This document shows, piece after piece, positions 18,401 to 33,400 of a stretch of DNA of 64,000 bases (positions within the stretch are counted from its first letter, which is position 1; every line of letters starts with the position of its first letter). The translations under genes were made by a program, and so were the position numbers. The notes beneath the pieces are model-generated. The model searched no databases, was not told the origin of the DNA, and saw nothing but the letters and a program-made list of their open reading frames with translations. Origin of the DNA: Flavobacterium defluvii (lineage in GTDB: Bacteria; Bacteroidota; Bacteroidia; Flavobacteriales; Flavobacteriaceae); contig NZ_FQWC01000003.1 of assembly GCF_900129555.1 (NCBI RefSeq), positions 124,001-188,000 of the forward strand. Reading direction: 5' to 3'.

Positions 18401-21400
18401 CAATGTTGCAGGACCATTTACTACTAATCCGGTATTCACAGGATTAGCAGCTGGTACTTATACTTTCTATGTAAGAGACAGTAAAAACTGTACTGGATCA
18501 GTGGCAGTTACTATTACTCAGCCTCTAACATTAGCAGCTACAACTACTGTAGTTCCATTCTCTTGTAATGCTTCAAATGGAAAAGTTGCAGGAACAGTTA
18601 CAGTAAATGTTACAGCAGGAACAGGAACTGCTCCATACGAATACAGCTTCAACGGAAGCGGATACAGCTCAAACAACGTTTTAACATTAAACGATAATGG
18701 AGCTGACCAGCCATATACATACTCAGTTAGAGATGCGAAAGGTTGTATCGTAACAGGTTCAGGAACTTTATTGAGATTGAACCCTCCAACAGATTTAACT
18801 TTTGCTTCAACAGCAGTTACTTGTACAGCTACAACAGCTACAGTTACTTTAACAGCAACTAACGGCGTTGGAACTTTACAATACGAAACAATTGCTCCTT
18901 CAGTAGTAATCAGAGCAAAACAAACTTCTAACTCATTTGCAAACCTTGCACCTGGTTCTTATACTTTCAGAGTTACAGATGCAAATGGATGTTATTATAC
19001 TGAACCGTATATTGTTAATCCGGTTATTCCAATTGTAGTTACAGGAAATAAAACAAGTGATGTTTTATGTAATGGAGGAAGCACAGGATCTGGAATTTAT
19101 ACAGTTTCTGGTAATGCTACTGTAGGTGCTTATACATTTACATTAACAGCAGGAACTTTAGGATCAGGAACATTAACAAAGTCTGGTAACACATTAACAT
19201 TATCAAATGTTGCCGCTGGAACCTACACTGTACAAGTTACAGATACGGCAACAGGGTGTACAAATTCAGCAAGTATTGTTATTGGTCAGCCGGCTGCTGC
19301 TTTAGCCATTACTTCTGCAGTTGCTACAAACGTAAATTGTAATAACGATAATTCACAAATTACAGTTACAGCAACTGGAGGAACACCAAATTATACTTAT
19401 GCTTTTGCGAAAAACCCGTCAACTGTTCCAACTTCAACTTATGGAAATAGTGCTGTTTTAACGGTAGACACTAATTCTGGAGCTGATTTAGTTTGGGATG
19501 TTTATGTAAAAGATGCTAATGGATGTATTGCTAAATCAACAGCTACAGTTATTCTGGATGCAATGCCGGCAATCACTAATGTAACAGTTAACAATCAGTG
19601 TACAGCTTCTGGAAGCGGATTTACTATTACTGCTACAGCTACAGGTTTAGCTCCGCTAAGTTATGGAATTGGAGGTCCAACAGGAACTTTCCAATCTTCA
19701 AATACATTTACAGTTGCTGCGGGAACTTACACAGTTTATGTTAAAGACAAAAACGGATGTATCGTTTCGGCACCGGCTGCAACAGTAGTTTACCCACAAT
19801 TAACAGCTGCGGGTACAGTTACAAAAGAGTTAGATTGTACAGCTACTCCAAATGCAACTATTACAGTTACAATTGGCGGTGGTAGATCTACCTATACTTA
19901 TACAGTACAAAAAGGTGCTGGTGCTCCAAGTGCTCCAAGTGCACCTATTGCAGGGCCAACATTTACATATACAGTGACACCTGCAAATGCAGACACTTAT
20001 ACATTTGTAATTACAGATTCTAACAGCTGTACAAGAACAGCAGTTGTTACAGTATCTCCAATTTCAAATCCAACAGTTACAGCTGCTCAGGTAAATGCAA
20101 GCTGTAATGCTGCTGCTGATGGTTCAGTTACTTTAACAGGAGCTGGAGGATCAGGCGGATTTACTTATAGCAGCAATGTTGCAGGACCATTTACTACTAA
20201 TCCGGTATTCACAGGATTAGCAGCTGGTACTTATACTTTCTATGTAAGAGACAGTAAAAACTGTACTGGATCAGTGGCAGTTACTATTACTCAGCCTCTA
20301 ACATTAGCTGCAACTACAACTGTAGTTCCATTCTCTTGTAATGCTTCAAACGGAAAAGTTGCAGGAACAGTTACAGTTAATGTAACTGCAGGAACAGGAA
20401 CTGCTCCATACGAATACAGCTTCAACGGAAGCGGATACAGCTCAAACAACGTTTTAACATTAAACGACAATGGTGCTAATCAGCCATATACATATTCTGT
20501 TAGAGATGCTAAAGGTTGTATCGTAACAGGTTCAGGAACTTTATTGAGACTGAACCCTCCAACAGATTTAACTTTTGCAAATCCAGCAGTTACTTGTACG
20601 GCTACAACAACTACAGTTACTTTAACGGCAACTAACGGTGTTGGAACTTTACAATACGAAACAATTGCTCCATCTCCGGTAATCATTGCTAAACAAACAT
20701 CTAATGCCTTCCCAAATCTTGCGCCAGGTACTTATATGTTTAAAGTTACAGATGCAAACGGATGTTACTATACAGAATCTTACACAGTTAGTCCTGTAAC
20801 ACCAATTACAGTTTTAGCTAGTAAATTAAGTGATGTATTATGTAATGGAGGAAATACAGGATCTATCAGATTAAATGTTTCTGGCTTCGGATCGACTTAT
20901 TCTTATACAGTTAATGGAGGTACAGCTGTAACTGGTGTTAGTTCAGCAACAGTTACTCTTCCAAATTTAACAGCAAATACGTATGCAATCGTTGTTACTG
21001 ATGAAATAACAGGATGTACTGCAAATACTTCTATAACAATAAACCAACCAGCCGCTGCTTTATCTGCAACTTATACTGCAGTAAACGCAAACTGTTTTGT
21101 TAGTACTTCGGCAGTTACTGTTACAGCAACAGGAGGAACTCCGATTTACAGATATTCATTTGTACAAGATGGTGCTGCAGTTGGAACTTATACGAATAAC
21201 AATAAAGCAAACTTAGATCCGGCGGTTAACCTAAACTGGGATGTTTATGTAATTGATGCAAATGGATGTACAACTAAGGTAGATATTACAATTGCCAAAG
21301 ATCCTTCTCCAACGGTTACTGCTTCCGCAGCAGGTCAGTGTTTTGGTGTAGGAAGCTATACTATTACAGCAACTCCGGGAACAGGTTTAGTGGCTCCATT

Positions 21401-24400
21401 AAGCTACAGTATTAATGGCGGAGCTTCTTACCAGGCTGGAAATACATTTGTTGTAACTACTCCGGGAAGTTATACTATTAAGATTAAAGATGGTAACGGA
21501 TGTACTGCTGATAGTAATGTTGTTATCGTAAATAATGCATTAACATTAAATGCTGTTTTAGACAAAGATATTACATGTTCAGCACCAACAGATGCTCAGG
21601 TTACTTTAACTCCAACTGGAGGAAACGGACCATTTACATATTCAAGTTCTCCTAATACGGGAACATTTGCCGGAAATGTATTTACTACAAGTACTGCTGG
21701 TTCGTATACTTTCACAGTAACCGACTCTAGGGGATGTACGGCTACATCTTCTGCAGTTATCGTTACTACACCGGTTAATCCAGACATTACTGGAGTTATA
21801 CAAACTCAGAATATAAACTGTAATGGTGATGCTACAGCAGCAATTGCTATTACTATTGATAATACAAAAGGTCAGGCACCATTTGTATATACAGTATTAA
21901 ACACAACAACTGGAGTTAATTACGGTTCGCAAACTTCTGGCTTAGCAGCTGGTGATTATGTGGTTACTGTAACTGATGCAAAAGGTTGTACAGATACATT
22001 TAATATAACTATAGCTCAGCCAACGCCAATTGTTGTGAGCAGAACGATTACGCCAATTACTTGTGGAGCTGGTGGTGTTTCTTTAGGATCTATTACCATT
22101 AATTCAGTTACTGGTGGTACTCCAAACTATACTTACCACGTAACAGGAGTAAACGGTTATAATAAACAAATCACAGGTCAAACTGGATCTACAGCTGTAT
22201 TTGAAGTTGTTGATTTTGGTTTATACCAAATTATTATCACTGATGCGAACGGATGTACAAATATTGAACAAAACGTATTTGTTGCTTCACCGCCAGATGA
22301 TTTAGATATTACGGTTACGGCTCCGCCAGCTGACTGTTCTTCATTAGGATCAGCAGTTGTAGCTATTGGTGCTGCGTCGACTAATATTACAGGTAATGGT
22401 CCATTCCACTTCGCTGTTTATACAGGTCCAGGAATGGTTTATACAAGTCCAACTACTTTACCATGGTATGATGAAGACGTTGTAGGAGTTCCTCCAGGAG
22501 TAAATCCGGGAAGTAAAAAAACAACAATACCAAACTTATTGCCAGGTGTTAAATATACTTTTATCGTACATGATGCGGGTACAGGTTGTTACTATTATGA
22601 AACAGCTACAATGCCTATACCTACAAACTCTACTTTAACGGTTAGCGGATTAACATCTAATAACGTTACTTGTAGAGGAAGTAATAATGGTAATGTTAGT
22701 TTTACAGTAAACAGTACTTATCCAATTGCAACGCCAATTAGTTATGAAATCTATAATGCTTTCACTATGGTTAGCACCGGAATTACAGGAACAGGAACTA
22801 TTCCAGCAAATGGAAATCTTGTAATCAATAACCTTGGTGCATTAGGTTTCGGAAATTACGTTGTTGTAATTAGAGAAACTGCAGGTGCTACTAATGCAGG
22901 ATGTAGTATTGCAACAAATTCATTTAATATTACTGAATCGGCTATTGATTTATCAGTTACAGCTTCAGTTACTAAAAATGCAAACTGTAATCCAAATTCA
23001 GGTATAATTACTGCTATTGCAAAAGACGGAACAGGTCCATATACATATCAATTATTATTGGCTACAGATCCTGCACCTACAGCTGCTGCTGCTGGATGGG
23101 CTTCTGCTAATACATTTAACAGAGATGCAGGAAACTATATTGCATACGCAAAAGATGCTTATGGCTGTATTAAGTTTGCTCCAATAACACTAATCAAAGA
23201 TGCTGATCCAACGATTACAGCACCAGCGACAATTTGTTATGATGGAAATCCATTCACAATTACAATTACTGGAACAGTAGACCCTGCTGTTGGTGGAGAA
23301 ACTTATAGTGTAAATGGAAGTACTTTCCAGACAAGTCCAAACTTTACATTTAATGCTTCTGGTATTTATACATTAGTAATTAAAGATGGAAATGGCTGTA
23401 CTGCTACAACTACTTATGAAGTTAAACCACAATTACAATTAATTGCTGCATTAACTAAAGAATTAGATTGTACTGCAACTCCAAACGCTGAAATTACATT
23501 AACAGCAACTGGAGGTTACAATACATCTTACACTTATGAATATTCTACTGATGGTGGTTTCTCATACACATTAATGGCATCAAATGTTCTGTCAACTAGT
23601 GTTTTAGGTAACTATATCTTTAGAGTAAGTGATGCTAAAGTGCCAGTGGCATGTCAGGCTACAACTACTTTAACATTAGATCCTATCCAGTCGACTTTAT
23701 TTACAACAGTTCAAACGGATGTTAGCTGTAACGGTGGAGCAGATGGAACCATTACTGTAAATGTGACTTCAGGAGTTGGTCCTTATGAATATCAATTAGA
23801 TAGTGGAGCTTTCCAAACATCAAATGTATTTACAGGATTAGCTGCAGGAAATTCATATATCATCACAGTTAGAGATGCTAAATCTTGTCTTTATCCAAGT
23901 GCAGCAATCACAATTGCACAACCTTCAGCTTTAACAGCGACTTCGACTCTTACAACAGCATTAACATGTGCTGCAGGTAACGTACCGACAAAAGCTGTTG
24001 TAACTGTAACAGGTGCAGGTGGTACATCTCCATACTTATATAGTTTTGATGGAGGAACAACTTACACTAGTACAAATACATACGAATCATTCGCTGGAAC
24101 AACATTCAATGTTTTAGTTAAAGATGCTAAAGGATGTATTTTCACTTTAACAAATGGAGTTAATATTCCAGCGTTAAATCCGCCGACAATTACAAATATT
24201 ACCGGAACACCAATTTATTGTGCTCCAGCGGCAAATACAACCAGTACAGTTACTATCACTACTACAAATGGTGTTGGTACTTTATCTTACGCAATTTTAT
24301 CACCAGCTAGTGCAACATCAAATGTTTCTGGTGCTGCGAGCGGAATATTTACATCATTAGCTCCTGATACTTATTTATTCGAAGTAACAGACGCAAATGG

Positions 24401-27400
24401 ATGTAAAGACCAAAAATCATATACAGTTGATCCGGTAACTAATATTACAGTTGCAGGTCAGTTAGTAAGCAATGTAATTTGTAACGGACAAGCAAATGGT
24501 GCAGTTAAATTCACAGTTGCAAACTTCGGAGGTACATATACAGCGGTATTAACTGTAGGTACAGGTACATTAGTTCAAACTGGAAATACTGTTGACGTAA
24601 CAGGATTAGTACCTGGAACATACACAGTTCAGGTTACAGATAATATTACAGGATGTACGGCTACAGCTTCTGTGGTTGTTACTCAGCCAACAGCTCTAAG
24701 TCTAAACTTAGTAAGTAATGTAAATGCAAATTGTAATTCTGGTGCAAAAGTCGAAGTTATTGCTTCTGGTGCAAAACCAAACTATACATATGCTTTTGTT
24801 CAGGACGGTGCAACGCCAAATGCAGGAGATTACACAAATAGTGCAAGTGCAGTATTAGCTCCAGCAACAAACACTCAATGGGATGTTTATGCTAAGGATG
24901 CAAACGGATGTACAGTAAAACTTGATGTAACTATTGGTACAGATGCATTGCCAACAATCAATTCATCTGCGGGATTATACTGCTACACAGGAGGTCCGGT
25001 TCCAATTACAATTACAGGAACTTATGTTGGAACGCCAACATACAGCATTGGTAACGGATACCAGTCTAGCCCTAACTTTGTATTGAATGCGCCAGGAAAC
25101 TACACATTCTATATTAAAGACGGTAACGGATGTATCGTTTCAGCTCCTTATACATTAAACCAAGAATTACTATTACAAGCTACTTTAACACAAGATTTAA
25201 CTTGTGCAGGATCAGCTAGTATCACATTATTGGCAACTCAGGGTACTACAACTTATACAGGTTTTGAAGTTGACTTTAATGGTGGAGGATATGTTGCTGC
25301 AACGTCACCATACACGGCTACTGCTGCTGGAACTTACACTTTCAGAGTAACAGACAGTCAGGGATGTCAGGCAGTTTCTATTCCGGTAACCGTTACACCA
25401 ACAACAACTCCAACAGCAACTCTTGCTCAGACAAATGTTAGCTGTATAGGAGGAAATGATGGAAGTATTACTGTTACTGCTGCTAATGGAATTACTCCAT
25501 ATCAGTACAGTATCAACGGTGGAGCTTTCCAGGCTTCAAATATATTCACAGGATTAACTGCGGGAACATACAACATTGTGATTCGTGATGCTAAACAATG
25601 TACTTCAGTAAGCATAACTGCTACAATTACTGAGCCTACAGCTTTAGCCGCAACTGCTACATTAACTCAAGGTTTAACTTGCGGAACAGGCAATGCTACT
25701 CAGCCGGCAGTTGTTACAATCAATGTAACTGCGGGAACAGGAACAGCGCCTTACCAGTACAGTTTCAACGGTGGAACAAACTACAGCTCAACAAACACGT
25801 TGACTACTTATAATGCAGGAACAGTTACAGCTTACGTAAAAGATGCTAATAACTGTATCATCGCGACGCCAGTTACTATCAATATCCCAGCGTTAAATGC
25901 GCCGACAAATATGGATATTAACGGAACACCAATTTATTGTGCTCCAGCGGCAAGTACAACAAGTACAGTTACAATCAGTAATGTAATCAATGGAGTAGGA
26001 ACTCTTCAATATGAAATTCTTTCTCCAATTGTTGTAGCGAAACAAACATCTGCAGTATTTGCAGGATTGTCTCCTGATACTTATTTATTCCAGGTAACGG
26101 ATGCTAATGGATGTACGTTCCAAAAATCATATACTGTTCTTCCGGTAACTAATATTACAGTTTCAGGTCAGTTAGTAAGTAATGTTACTTGTAACGGAAA
26201 TACAAACGGAGCTGTTAAATTTACAGTTGCTAATTATGGAACATCATATACAGCGGTATTAACAGCAGGAACAGGTACATTAACTCAAACTGGTAATACA
26301 GTAAATGTTACAGGATTAGTACCTGGAACATACACAGTTCAGGTTACAGATGGAACTACAGGATGTACAGCAACAGCTTCAGTTGTAGTTACTCAGCCAA
26401 CAGTTCTAGGTCTTAACTTGGTGAGCAATGTAAATGCAAATTGTAATTTTGGTGCAAAAGTTACTGTTTTAGCAAACGGTGGAACACCAAACTATACTTA
26501 TGCATTTGTTCAAGACGGTGTTACACCAGTTGCTGGAGATTACACAAATAGTGCAAGTGCAGTATTAGCACCTACTGTAAACACTCAATGGGATGTTTAT
26601 GCTAAAGATGCAAACGGATGTACAGTAAAACTTGATGTAACTATTGGTACAGATGCATTGCCAACAATCAATTCATCTGCTGGATTATACTGCTACACAG
26701 GAGGTCCGGTTCCAATTACAATTACTGGAACTTATGTTGGAACACCAACATACAGTATTGGTAACGGATACCAGTCTAGCCCTAACTTTGTATTGAATGC
26801 GCCAGGAAACTACACATTCTATATTAAAGATGGTAACGGATGTATCGTTTCAGCTCCTTATACATTACGTCAGGAATTGTTATTGAAAGCTACCCTAACA
26901 CAAGATTTAACTTGTGCAGGATCAGCTAGTATCACATTATTGGCGACTCAAGGAACTCTTACCTACACAGGATTTGAGGTTAGCTTTAATAGTGGAGCAT
27001 ATGTTGCTGCAACATCACCTTACACGGCTACTGCTGCTGGAACTTACACTTTCAGAGTAACAGACAGTCAGGGATGTCAGGCAGTTTCTATTCCGGTAAC
27101 CGTTACACCAACAACAACTCCAACAGCAACATTTACACAAACAAATGTTAGCTGTATAGGAGGAAATGATGGAAGTATTATTGTTACTGCTGCTAATGGA
27201 ATTACTCCATATCAGTACAGTATCAACGGTGGAGCTTTCCAGGCTTCAAATATATTCACAGGATTAACTGCAGGAACTTACAACATTGTTGTTCGTGATG
27301 CTAAACAATGTACTTCAGTAAGCATAACTGCTACAATTACTGAGCCTACAGCTTTAGCCGCAACTGCTACATTAACTCAAGGTTTAACTTGCGGAACAGG

Positions 27401-30400
27401 CAATGCTACTCAGCCGGCAGTTGTTACAATCAATGTAACTGCGGGAACAGGAACAGCGCCTTACCAGTACAGTTTCAACGGTGGAACAAACTACAGCTCA
27501 ACAAACACGTTGACTACTTATAATGCAGGAACAGTTACAGCTTACGTAAAAGATGCTAATAACTGTATCATCGCGACGCCAGTTACTATCAATATCCCAG
27601 CGTTAAATGCGCCGACAAATATGGATATTAACGGAACACCAATTTATTGTGCTCCAGCGGCAAGTACAACAAGTACAGTTACAATCAGTAATGTAATCAA
27701 TGGAGTAGGAACTCTTCAATATGAAATTCTTTCTCCAATTGTTGTAGCGAAACAAACATCTGCAGTATTTGCAGGATTGTCTCCTGATACTTATTTATTC
27801 CAGGTAACGGATGCTAATGGATGTACGTTCCAAAAATCATATACTGTTCTTCCGGTAACTAATATTACAGTTTCAGGTCAGTTAGTAAGTAATGTTACTT
27901 GTAACGGAAATACAAACGGAGCTGTTAAATTTACAGTTGCTAATTATGGAACATCATATACAGCGGTATTAACAGCAGGAACAGGTACATTAACTCAAAC
28001 TGGTAATACAGTAAATGTTACAGGATTAGTACCTGGAACATACACAGTTCAGGTTACAGATGGAACTACAGGATGTACAGCAACAGCTTCAGTTGTAGTT
28101 ACTCAGCCAACAGTTCTAGGTCTTAACTTGGTGAGCAATGTAAATGCAAATTGTAATTTTGGTGCAAAAGTTAGTGTTTTAGCAAACGGTGGAACACCAG
28201 TTTACAAATACGTGTTCGTTCAGGATGGAGTTACTCCAAACGTATTAGACTACGATACTGTAGCAAGTGCAGTATTAGATCCAACAATAAACACTCAATG
28301 GGATGTTTACGCTATGGATGCAAACGGATGTACAACTAAGATTGACGTTACAATTGCTACAGATGCATTGCCAACAATCAATTCATCTGCTGGATTATAC
28401 TGCTACACAGGAGGCCCGGTTCCGATTACAATTACTGGAACTTATGTTGGAACACCAACATACAGCATTGGTAACGGATATCAGTCTAGCCCTAACTTTG
28501 TATTGAATGCGCCAGGAAACTACACATTCTATATTAAAGATGGTAATGGTTGTATCGTATCTAGTCCATATACATTAAATCAGGAATTATTATTACAAGC
28601 TACTTTAACACAAGATTTAACTTGTGCAGGATCAGCTAGTATCACATTATTGGCAACTCAGGGAACTCATACTTATGCAGGATTTGAAGTTGACTTTAAT
28701 GGTGGAGGATATTTCCCTGCAACATCACCTTACACTGCAACAGTTGCTGGAACTTACACTTTCAGAGTAACAGACAGTCAGGGATGTCAGGCAGTTTCTA
28801 TTCCGGTAATAGTAACTCCAACAACAACTCCAACAGCAACATTTACACAAACAAATGTTAGTTGTGTAGGAGGAAATGATGGAAGTATTATTGTTACTGC
28901 TGCTAATGGAATCACACCATATCAGTACAGTATCAATGGAGGAGCTTATCAGGCTTCTAACATATTCACAGGATTAACTGCGGGAACTTATAACATCGTT
29001 GTTCAAGACGCTAAGCAATGTACTTCAGTTAGCATAACAGCTACAATTACAGAGCCAGCTGCTCTTGCTGCAACAGCCGTATTAACTCAAAGTTTAACTT
29101 GTGGTTCAGGTAATGCAACGCAGCCAGCTGTTGTTACAATCAATGTAACTGCAGGTACTGGAACAGCGCCTTACCAATACAGTTTCAACGGTGGAACAAA
29201 TTATAGTGCAACAAATACGTATACAACTTACAATGCAGGAACAGTTACAGCTTATGTAAAAGATGCTAACAACTGTATCATTGCAGTACCAGTAAGTGTA
29301 ACGATTCCGGCACTTGATCCACCAACAATTGATTCTGTAACAGGAACCGATATTTGGTGTACACCATCAGCTAACACAACAAGTACAGTTACTGTAACTG
29401 TTTCTCACGGTGTTGGCGCATTACACTACGAGATTCTTTCTCCGGCAAGCGCAGTAACAAACGTTACAGGAGCCGCAAACGGAATATTTACAGGTCTAAC
29501 AGCAGATACTTACTTATTCCAGGTAACAGACGCAAACGGATGTAAAGACGATATGTACTATACAGTTGATCCTTTAGTAAACATTACAGCTGCAGGTCAG
29601 TTAATCAACGACGTAAGTTGTAATGGAGGTTCAAACGGATCAGTGAAATTTGATGTTGACAATTTTGGAGGAGCTTATACAGCTGCTCTAATTGGAGGCC
29701 CAACAACAGGAACTTTAACTCAGGTTGGAAAAGTGGTAACATTAACAAACTTACCAGTTGGTACATACACAGTTCAAGTTACTGATAACACAACAGGATG
29801 TACAGCTTCAGCTTCTGTAACAGTTGGCGAACCTGCTGTATTAACATTAGTTCAGGCAACTAATGTAAATGCTAATTGTAATTCAGGTGCTCAGGTAAGC
29901 GTAACTGCTGCAGGAGGAACACCAGATTATCAATATGCTTTCGTACCAGGTACAGGAACACCAACAGCTGCTGACTATACAAATAGTAATAACGCTGTTC
30001 TTGATCCGGCTGTCAACTTGAACTGGAGAGCTTATGTTCTGGATTCAAAAGGTTGTGAAACGTTTATTCCAATCACAATTGCAGTAGATCCATTACCAAG
30101 TGCTATTACAGCTAATGTTTCTAGCCAATGTCCAACGGCAGCAGGTGAGTATACATTTACAGTTACTGTTGGTTCAGGTGTAGCGCCTTACGAGTATAGT
30201 ATTGGAGCTGGTTTCCAAACGAGCCCAACATTCACAGTAAATGCTGCTGGAACTTATGACATAACAGTTAGAGATGCAAACGCATGTACAACTACAGTAA
30301 CAGCTGCAGTAACTATTACTCCGGCATTACAGTTAGAAACTACAGTAACCGCATTACCAAGCTGTACATTTAATAACGGTGTTATTACTGCAACAGCAAC

Positions 30401-33400
30401 AGGTGGTTCAGGAACTGCTAACTACAGATATACTCTTGACGGAGGTGTAATCGTAAATACTACACCGGCTGTGTTTAATAATGTTGCTCCTGGTACACAC
30501 GTGATCAGAGTAAGAGATGTATTAACTACTTGTGACTTCAGTGTTACAATTGAAATCGCTCCGGCAACAGTTATTACTGGACTTGCTTTAACAGGAACTA
30601 ATGTTTCTTGTAGAGGTAACTCTGACGGATCTATCACAGCTAACATTGACCCAAGTTCTCCTGGTGTAAATGATAACCCGGTTTACACTTACACATTAAC
30701 AGGAACAACGGCTTTAGGTGCAGCAGTAAACAGACCAGCTCAGACATCAAATATTTTTGATAACCTTCAGGCTGGAGATTATACAGTAACAGTAACATCA
30801 GGAAGAGGATGTGTTGATTCTGAAGATATTAGAATCAGTGAGCCAAATGTAATTACAGTAGGATTGCCAGTTATCGCACAGTACAGCTGTACAACAGGTA
30901 CAAATGCACCAAACTATGCAGTTATTACAGTAAACAATGTTACTGGTGGTTCAGGAACTTATACAATTTATGAGTTCTTTAAAAACGGAGTTCAGGTTCA
31001 AAAAGGTGCCGATAATTTCTACACTGAATCTGATTTCGCAGGAGGTGATTATACTGTAAATGTTTATGATGATAAAGGATGTATGGGATCTAGTACAGGA
31101 ATAATTAGAGTAAATCCATTCATTCGTTTAGATCAGATAAACGTTGCTGTAAATACTGCTGTAACATGTATTTCTAACGAAGATATTACAGTATCTGTAA
31201 CATCAATTGGAGGTACACCAGCAATATTAAATTATAATGTTGCAGGAACTGATGGAAACACGTACAATCAATCAAATACAAATGGTGTTTTCACAGGATT
31301 AACTATCGGAAATTATTTAATTACCGTAACGAATCCAGCAACAGGATGTTCTATTACACAAGTTCATTATGTTAATGATCCTAACACATTCGATATTAAT
31401 GTAGCTCCAGTTAACGGACAAATCTGTTACGGTACTGCAGACGGAAGTGTTGATTTAACTATAGTTGATAATCAATTAAACCCAACAGATGACGCAGGAG
31501 CATTTAACTATGTAATTACAGGACCAGTTCCAAGCAACGGAACTTCTGCAAATGCAGGACCAGTTAGAATTTCTAACTTAACTGCCGGTCAGTATACAGT
31601 TGTTGCAACGTTAGTGAACAATCCTTTCTGTACAGTTACAACATTGTTCACAATAGAACAGCCAGCAGCTGCTCTTACAGTAACAACAGCGAAGTCTGAT
31701 ATTACTTGTGTAACAGGAAATAATGATGGAGAAATCACTGCTTCAGCTGCAGGTGGATGGGATAATAAATACGAATATCAATTAGTATTGAATGGTACAA
31801 CATTAGTTGACTATTCAGCTCAATATGTATGGTCTGGATTATCTGCAGGTAATTATACAATTAACGTTAGAGATAATGTTGGATGTATCGCTACAGCAAC
31901 AGAAACATTAGTTGTTCCGGCACCAATCGTTGTTACTGCATCTGCAAGTGCTACAACATTAACATGTTTCGGTGATAAAACTGGAGTAATTACAGTTGAT
32001 CCTCCAACAGGTGGACAAGGAAGTAACTACCAGTATACTTTAAATATACTTTCAGCAAATCCAGTAATTGTTTCTGGACCACAGCTTAGCCCAATTTTCA
32101 GTGGATTAGGTGCTGGAACTTATAGTATAACTGTTACTGACGGATTCAGTTGTTCTGCAACATCGGCAAACATTGTGATCAATGAACCAACAGAAGTTGT
32201 TCCAACTTTAGTTGAAGCTACATCACAAACATGTTTAACTCAGGCAACACTTACTTTAAGCGCTGTGGGCGGAACTGCTCCTTACTCTTACAGTACTGAT
32301 GCTAATTTTGGAACAACTATCGGAACATTTGCTTCTTCAGTTACATTCCCAGTTGGAGTTGGTACTTACAGCTACTATGTAAGAGATGCGGCAGGATGTG
32401 TTGGTTATGTTTCTAATGAAATCGTAATTGATCCAATAGTACCGCTTGATATTGATGTTGATGTTACAAATGCAGTTGTAAAATGTACAGGTGAAGCTAC
32501 AGGTGTTATCGTAGCCGAAGCCAAAGGCGGATTAGGAAACTATATTTACAGATTAGAAGATACAGCTGGAAATATTATCCAAGGTCCTAAAGACAATGGT
32601 ATTTTCGAAGACTTAGTAATTGGAGATTATGTTGTTAAAGTTGAAAGTGGAGATTGTTATGATACATCAGCTGTAATTACTATCAACGAACCGCCGGTTG
32701 CTTTACAAGCACAGTTTACACCAACAAACGTTTCATGTTTCGGTGAAAACAATGGTAAAATTGTTGTTACGGCTACAGGTGGAACAGGAGTTATTAAATA
32801 TGCAATTTCACCAGATCTGAATCAGTTTGATACAATCAGCGTGTTTGATAAACTTGCTCCTGGAACATATACTGTAATTGCGCAAGATGAAAACGGATGT
32901 TATGTAATGACAGATGTAATAATCACGCAGCCGGCAGCACCGCTAGTAGCTACAGTTACTCCTAACTCTATTTTAGGAGAACAATGTAAAGGAGACTTAA
33001 ATGGTGAATTTACAATTGACATTGCAGGTGGAACAGCTCCTTACTCAGTAAGCTTAGATTTACCAAATGGTCCTTTTGATCCAATTACTGGAACTCAGCA
33101 TACATTTGATGGTCTTGCAGGAGGAAACCATACAGCTTATGTTGTAGATGCAAACAATTGTACGTATGAAATTGAAGTTCTTGTACCATTGGCAGTTGAC
33201 ATGGATCCAATAGCAGAAGTTGTTTATGGTTGTGAAACTAATACAGTTACTGTAACAATCGATCCATCTGTAGATCCTGCTGATGTTGATTACGCTTTAG
33301 ATTCTAATGCTGGTCCATTCCAGTTAGAAAACGAATTTAAAGATGTTGCTCCTGGTGATCACGTAATTTATGCTAGACATACTAACGGATGTATCCAGCC

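Noticed and set aside
20480..20686. Antisense open frames opposite sprB (also at 14333-14650, 21596-21787 and 30422-30646)
   Set aside because: The same chance frames recur wherever the Thr/Gly/Val-rich repeat sequence recurs, and none shows a start context of its own.
16801..30100. Possible CRISPR-like or non-coding satellite array
   Set aside because: The repeats are in one uninterrupted coding frame, vary at silent sites and lack short repeats with unique spacers.
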